Assembly (NCBI GenBank): GCA_045577695.1
Contig: JAZNIW010000003.1
Coordinates: 1 to 64,000, forward strand
Reading direction: 5' to 3'
DNA length: 64,000 nt
Source of the DNA: UMGS1279 sp045577695
GTDB lineage: Bacteria > Bacillota > Clostridia > Oscillospirales > Acutalibacteraceae
The notes under the pieces were generated by a model. The model was not told the origin of the DNA and did no database searches. It saw only the letters and a list, made by a program, of their open reading frames with translations. Positions within the stretch are counted from its first letter, which is position 1. Each line of letters begins with the position of its first letter. Of the stretch, positions 62,736 through 64,000 are shown in pieces. Made by a program: the position numbers and the translations under genes.

Positions 62736-62801
62736 ATCCCCCTTATCTTACGAATAGTATCCGAAAAATTTTGTTACTTTATACTATGGAAAAAGGGGGA
62801 T
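62736..62801 (-). promoter_or_regulatory. Inverted repeat that can hide the TspO ribosome site
   Basis: On the minus strand ATCCCCCTT (62801 to 62793) is complementary to AAGGGGGAT (62744 to 62736), and the second arm is the Shine-Dalgarno site of the TspO gene. The first arm lies six bases after the stop codon of the upstream gene. In a joint transcript the two could pair and reduce TspO translation. Confidence 0.55.
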
Positions 62802-62807
62802 GTCTTA

Positions 62808-63959
62808 TCACAAAAAACTTCGTTTGGCTGAAATACGGCGAATTTGTTCCAATAGTATTTCCATTTCGGCTCGCGTATTGAAAACCGAAGGACTCACCCG
62901 CACCGTTCCCGTTTCAATGGTTCCAAGGCGTTTATGAGCAAATGGAGCACAATGCAATCCTGCCCGCACTGCAATACCGGATTGATCCAATAAGGCTGCC
63001 ACTTTGGAGGAAGAGATGCTGCGAAGATTAAATGAAACCAACGGAACAAAAGCTCCCTCTTGCGGAAAAGGAGTATAAACCATCGTTCCCGGAATTTTGG
63101 ATAATCCGTTGTAAAACCTTTGCACCAGGGCCAATTCGCCTTGATAAATTTCGGTTTGACCCTTTCGTTGCACAAAATCACAACCGGCGGCAATACCGGC
63201 AACGCCGGCCACGTTTTGTGTACCACTTTCCAATCGTTCAGGAACTTCAGTCGGTACCGTAGGGGCTGCAGATTGACTTCCGGTTCCACCTTCAATCAAC
63301 GGGTGTTCAATGTTTTTTTCAGCAATTAAAATACCGGTTCCCATTGGCGCATACAGTCCTTTGTGGGGAGCAATACATAAAAAATCAATCTTCATTTTTT
63401 GTATGTCAATGGGAAGCACGCCGGCGGTTTGTGCGGCATCTACAGCAAAAAGAACCCCGTATTTTCGGCACAGTTCACCGATTGCGGCAATCGGCAAAAT
63501 CTCCCCGGTCACATTGGAAGCGTGGGTACAAACCACCAATTTTGTATGCGGTTCTATCGCCCGTTCAAAGGAACGAAGTGTGGCTTCGGGGTCGGAAAAA
63601 ATAACCTCAGCAACCGAAATTTCTATCCCGTTTTTTTGCATTGAAAAAGCAGGTCGCACCACCGAATTATGCTCCATAGAGGAAATAACCATTCCATCGC
63701 CGCTATTTAAAACCCCTTTGATAACCATATTCAGCGAAGCGGTGCAAGAGGGGGTGAAAATTACTTTTTCCTCTCCCGTGGCACCAAACATTTTGGCAAC
63801 CTTTTGACGGGCAAGATATATCATTTCGGCGGCGCGCATCGCGGGAAGATGTCCGCTCCGTCCCGGATTTGCCGACCCTTCCAAAAGTGCTTTATTCACA
63901 GCCGCAATCACCATATTTGGCTTTTTACCAGTGGTGGCGGCATTATCCAAATAAATCAT
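62808..63959 (-). CDS. Cysteine-desulfurase-like class V aminotransferase
   Basis: 383 residues from ATG 63959; a longer frame starts 7 codons earlier without a ribosome site. It should take sulfur from cysteine using PLP. MIYLDNAATTGKKP at the start, CTHASNVTGEILPI, AVDAAQTAGVLPID, the PLP lysine in IAPHKGLYAPMGTG, and the active cysteine in AGLHCAPFAHK are all present. It is nearest to SufS/Csd-type enzymes annotated as cysteine desulfurase family protein. No sufU or iscU follows within the window, so its sulfur acceptor is unknown. Its promoter lies outside the window. Confidence 0.92.
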   Translation of the reverse strand: MIYLDNAATTGKKPNMVIAAVNKALLEGSANPGRSGHLPAMRAAEMIYLARQKVAKMFGATGEEKVIFTPSCTASLNMVIKGVLNSGDGMVISSMEHNSVVRPAFSMQKNGIEISVAEVIFSDPEATLRSFERAIEPHTKLVVCTHASNVTGEILPIAAIGELCRKYGVLFAVDAAQTAGVLPIDIQKMKIDFLCIAPHKGLYAPMGTGILIAEKNIEHPLIEGGTGSQSAAPTVPTEVPERLESGTQNVAGVAGIAAGCDFVQRKGQTEIYQGELALVQRFYNGLSKIPGTMVYTPFPQEGAFVPLVSFNLRSISSSKVAALLDQSGIAVRAGLHCAPFAHKRLGTIETGTVRVSPSVFNTRAEMEILLEQIRRISAKRSFL

Positions 63960-64000
63960 ACCAAGCCCGCCTTTTGTCATTGTTGTTTTATTTGTAAATA

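Noticed and set aside
1..64000. CRISPR arrays, tRNA or rRNA genes
   Set aside because: Reading both strands showed no spaced direct-repeat array with spacers and no cloverleaf or rRNA signature; the only tandem array (6031-6090) has no spacers.

Overview
The window looks like a chromosomal segment of an anaerobic, low-to-moderate GC Firmicute of class Clostridia. I infer this from gene order and content; no rRNA is present to prove it. Pointers are the run nusB / TsaD-like / xseA / xseB / ispA / dxs / tlyA / nadK / argR / recN, the AddAB exonuclease, the sepF-ylmH-divIVA-ileS-lspA block, a two-subunit transketolase and a biotin-dependent Na+-pumping decarboxylase. Promoters read as clean sigma-A sites, nearly all with 17-base spacers, and Shine-Dalgarno sites are strong. 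No tRNA, rRNA, CRISPR array or complete insertion sequence was seen.

Layout. (1) 1-7.0 kb is an accessory island. A five-gene minus-strand operon (two LicD phosphotransferases, an SDR, a ThDP enzyme and a cytidylyltransferase fused to a Gfo/Idh-like domain) probably makes and attaches a CDP-activated surface decoration. Mobile debris lies on both sides: an ISL3-type transposase fragment and a TnpV fragment on the left; a shortened DUF368 gene, a MobC remnant and a relaxase remnant on the right. Three exact-length 20-bp tandem repeats abut the -35 box of the operon promoter. (2) 7.1-8.9 kb holds a manganese catalase and a divergent EamA permease. (3) 8.9-26.5 kb, all minus strand, holds addB-addA and then the nusB to tyrS operon: transcription antitermination, exonuclease VII, isoprenoid precursors, rRNA methylation, NAD kinase, arginine repressor, RecN and TyrS. 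(4) 26.5-30.3 kb holds a polar amino-acid ABC transporter and a GT4 glycosyltransferase. (5) 30.4-34.0 kb, plus strand, is a four-gene oxaloacetate decarboxylase operon (gamma, biotin carrier, beta, alpha).

(6) 34.0-37.7 kb is the most unexpected part. An isolated phage-type packaging module (small-terminase-like protein, large terminase with all catalytic motifs intact, portal protein) sits between two terminators, with no capsid, integrase, lysis or tail gene. (7) 37.7-39.6 kb is rpsB-tsf behind a structured leader. (8) 39.7-58.4 kb is one long minus-strand run from miaB to transketolase: tRNA modification (miaB, miaA), mismatch repair (mutS, mutL), YlbF, an HlyD-like envelope protein, YggS, SepF, YlmH, DivIVA, IleS, LspA, a pseudouridine synthase, a HAD phosphatase and the two transketolase halves. 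(9) 58.4-64 kb holds a Dabb-domain protein, an operon of Ldh-type malate dehydrogenase and malic enzyme with a divergent DeoR regulator, a TspO homologue and a cysteine-desulfurase-like enzyme.

Metabolically, malate dehydrogenase, malic enzyme and the Na+-pumping oxaloacetate decarboxylase together give two routes from C4 acids to pyruvate, one redox-linked and soluble, one making a sodium gradient. Several start sites were moved from the longest open frame on the basis of Shine-Dalgarno sites, promoter positions or stop/start overlaps; each case is explained in its entry.
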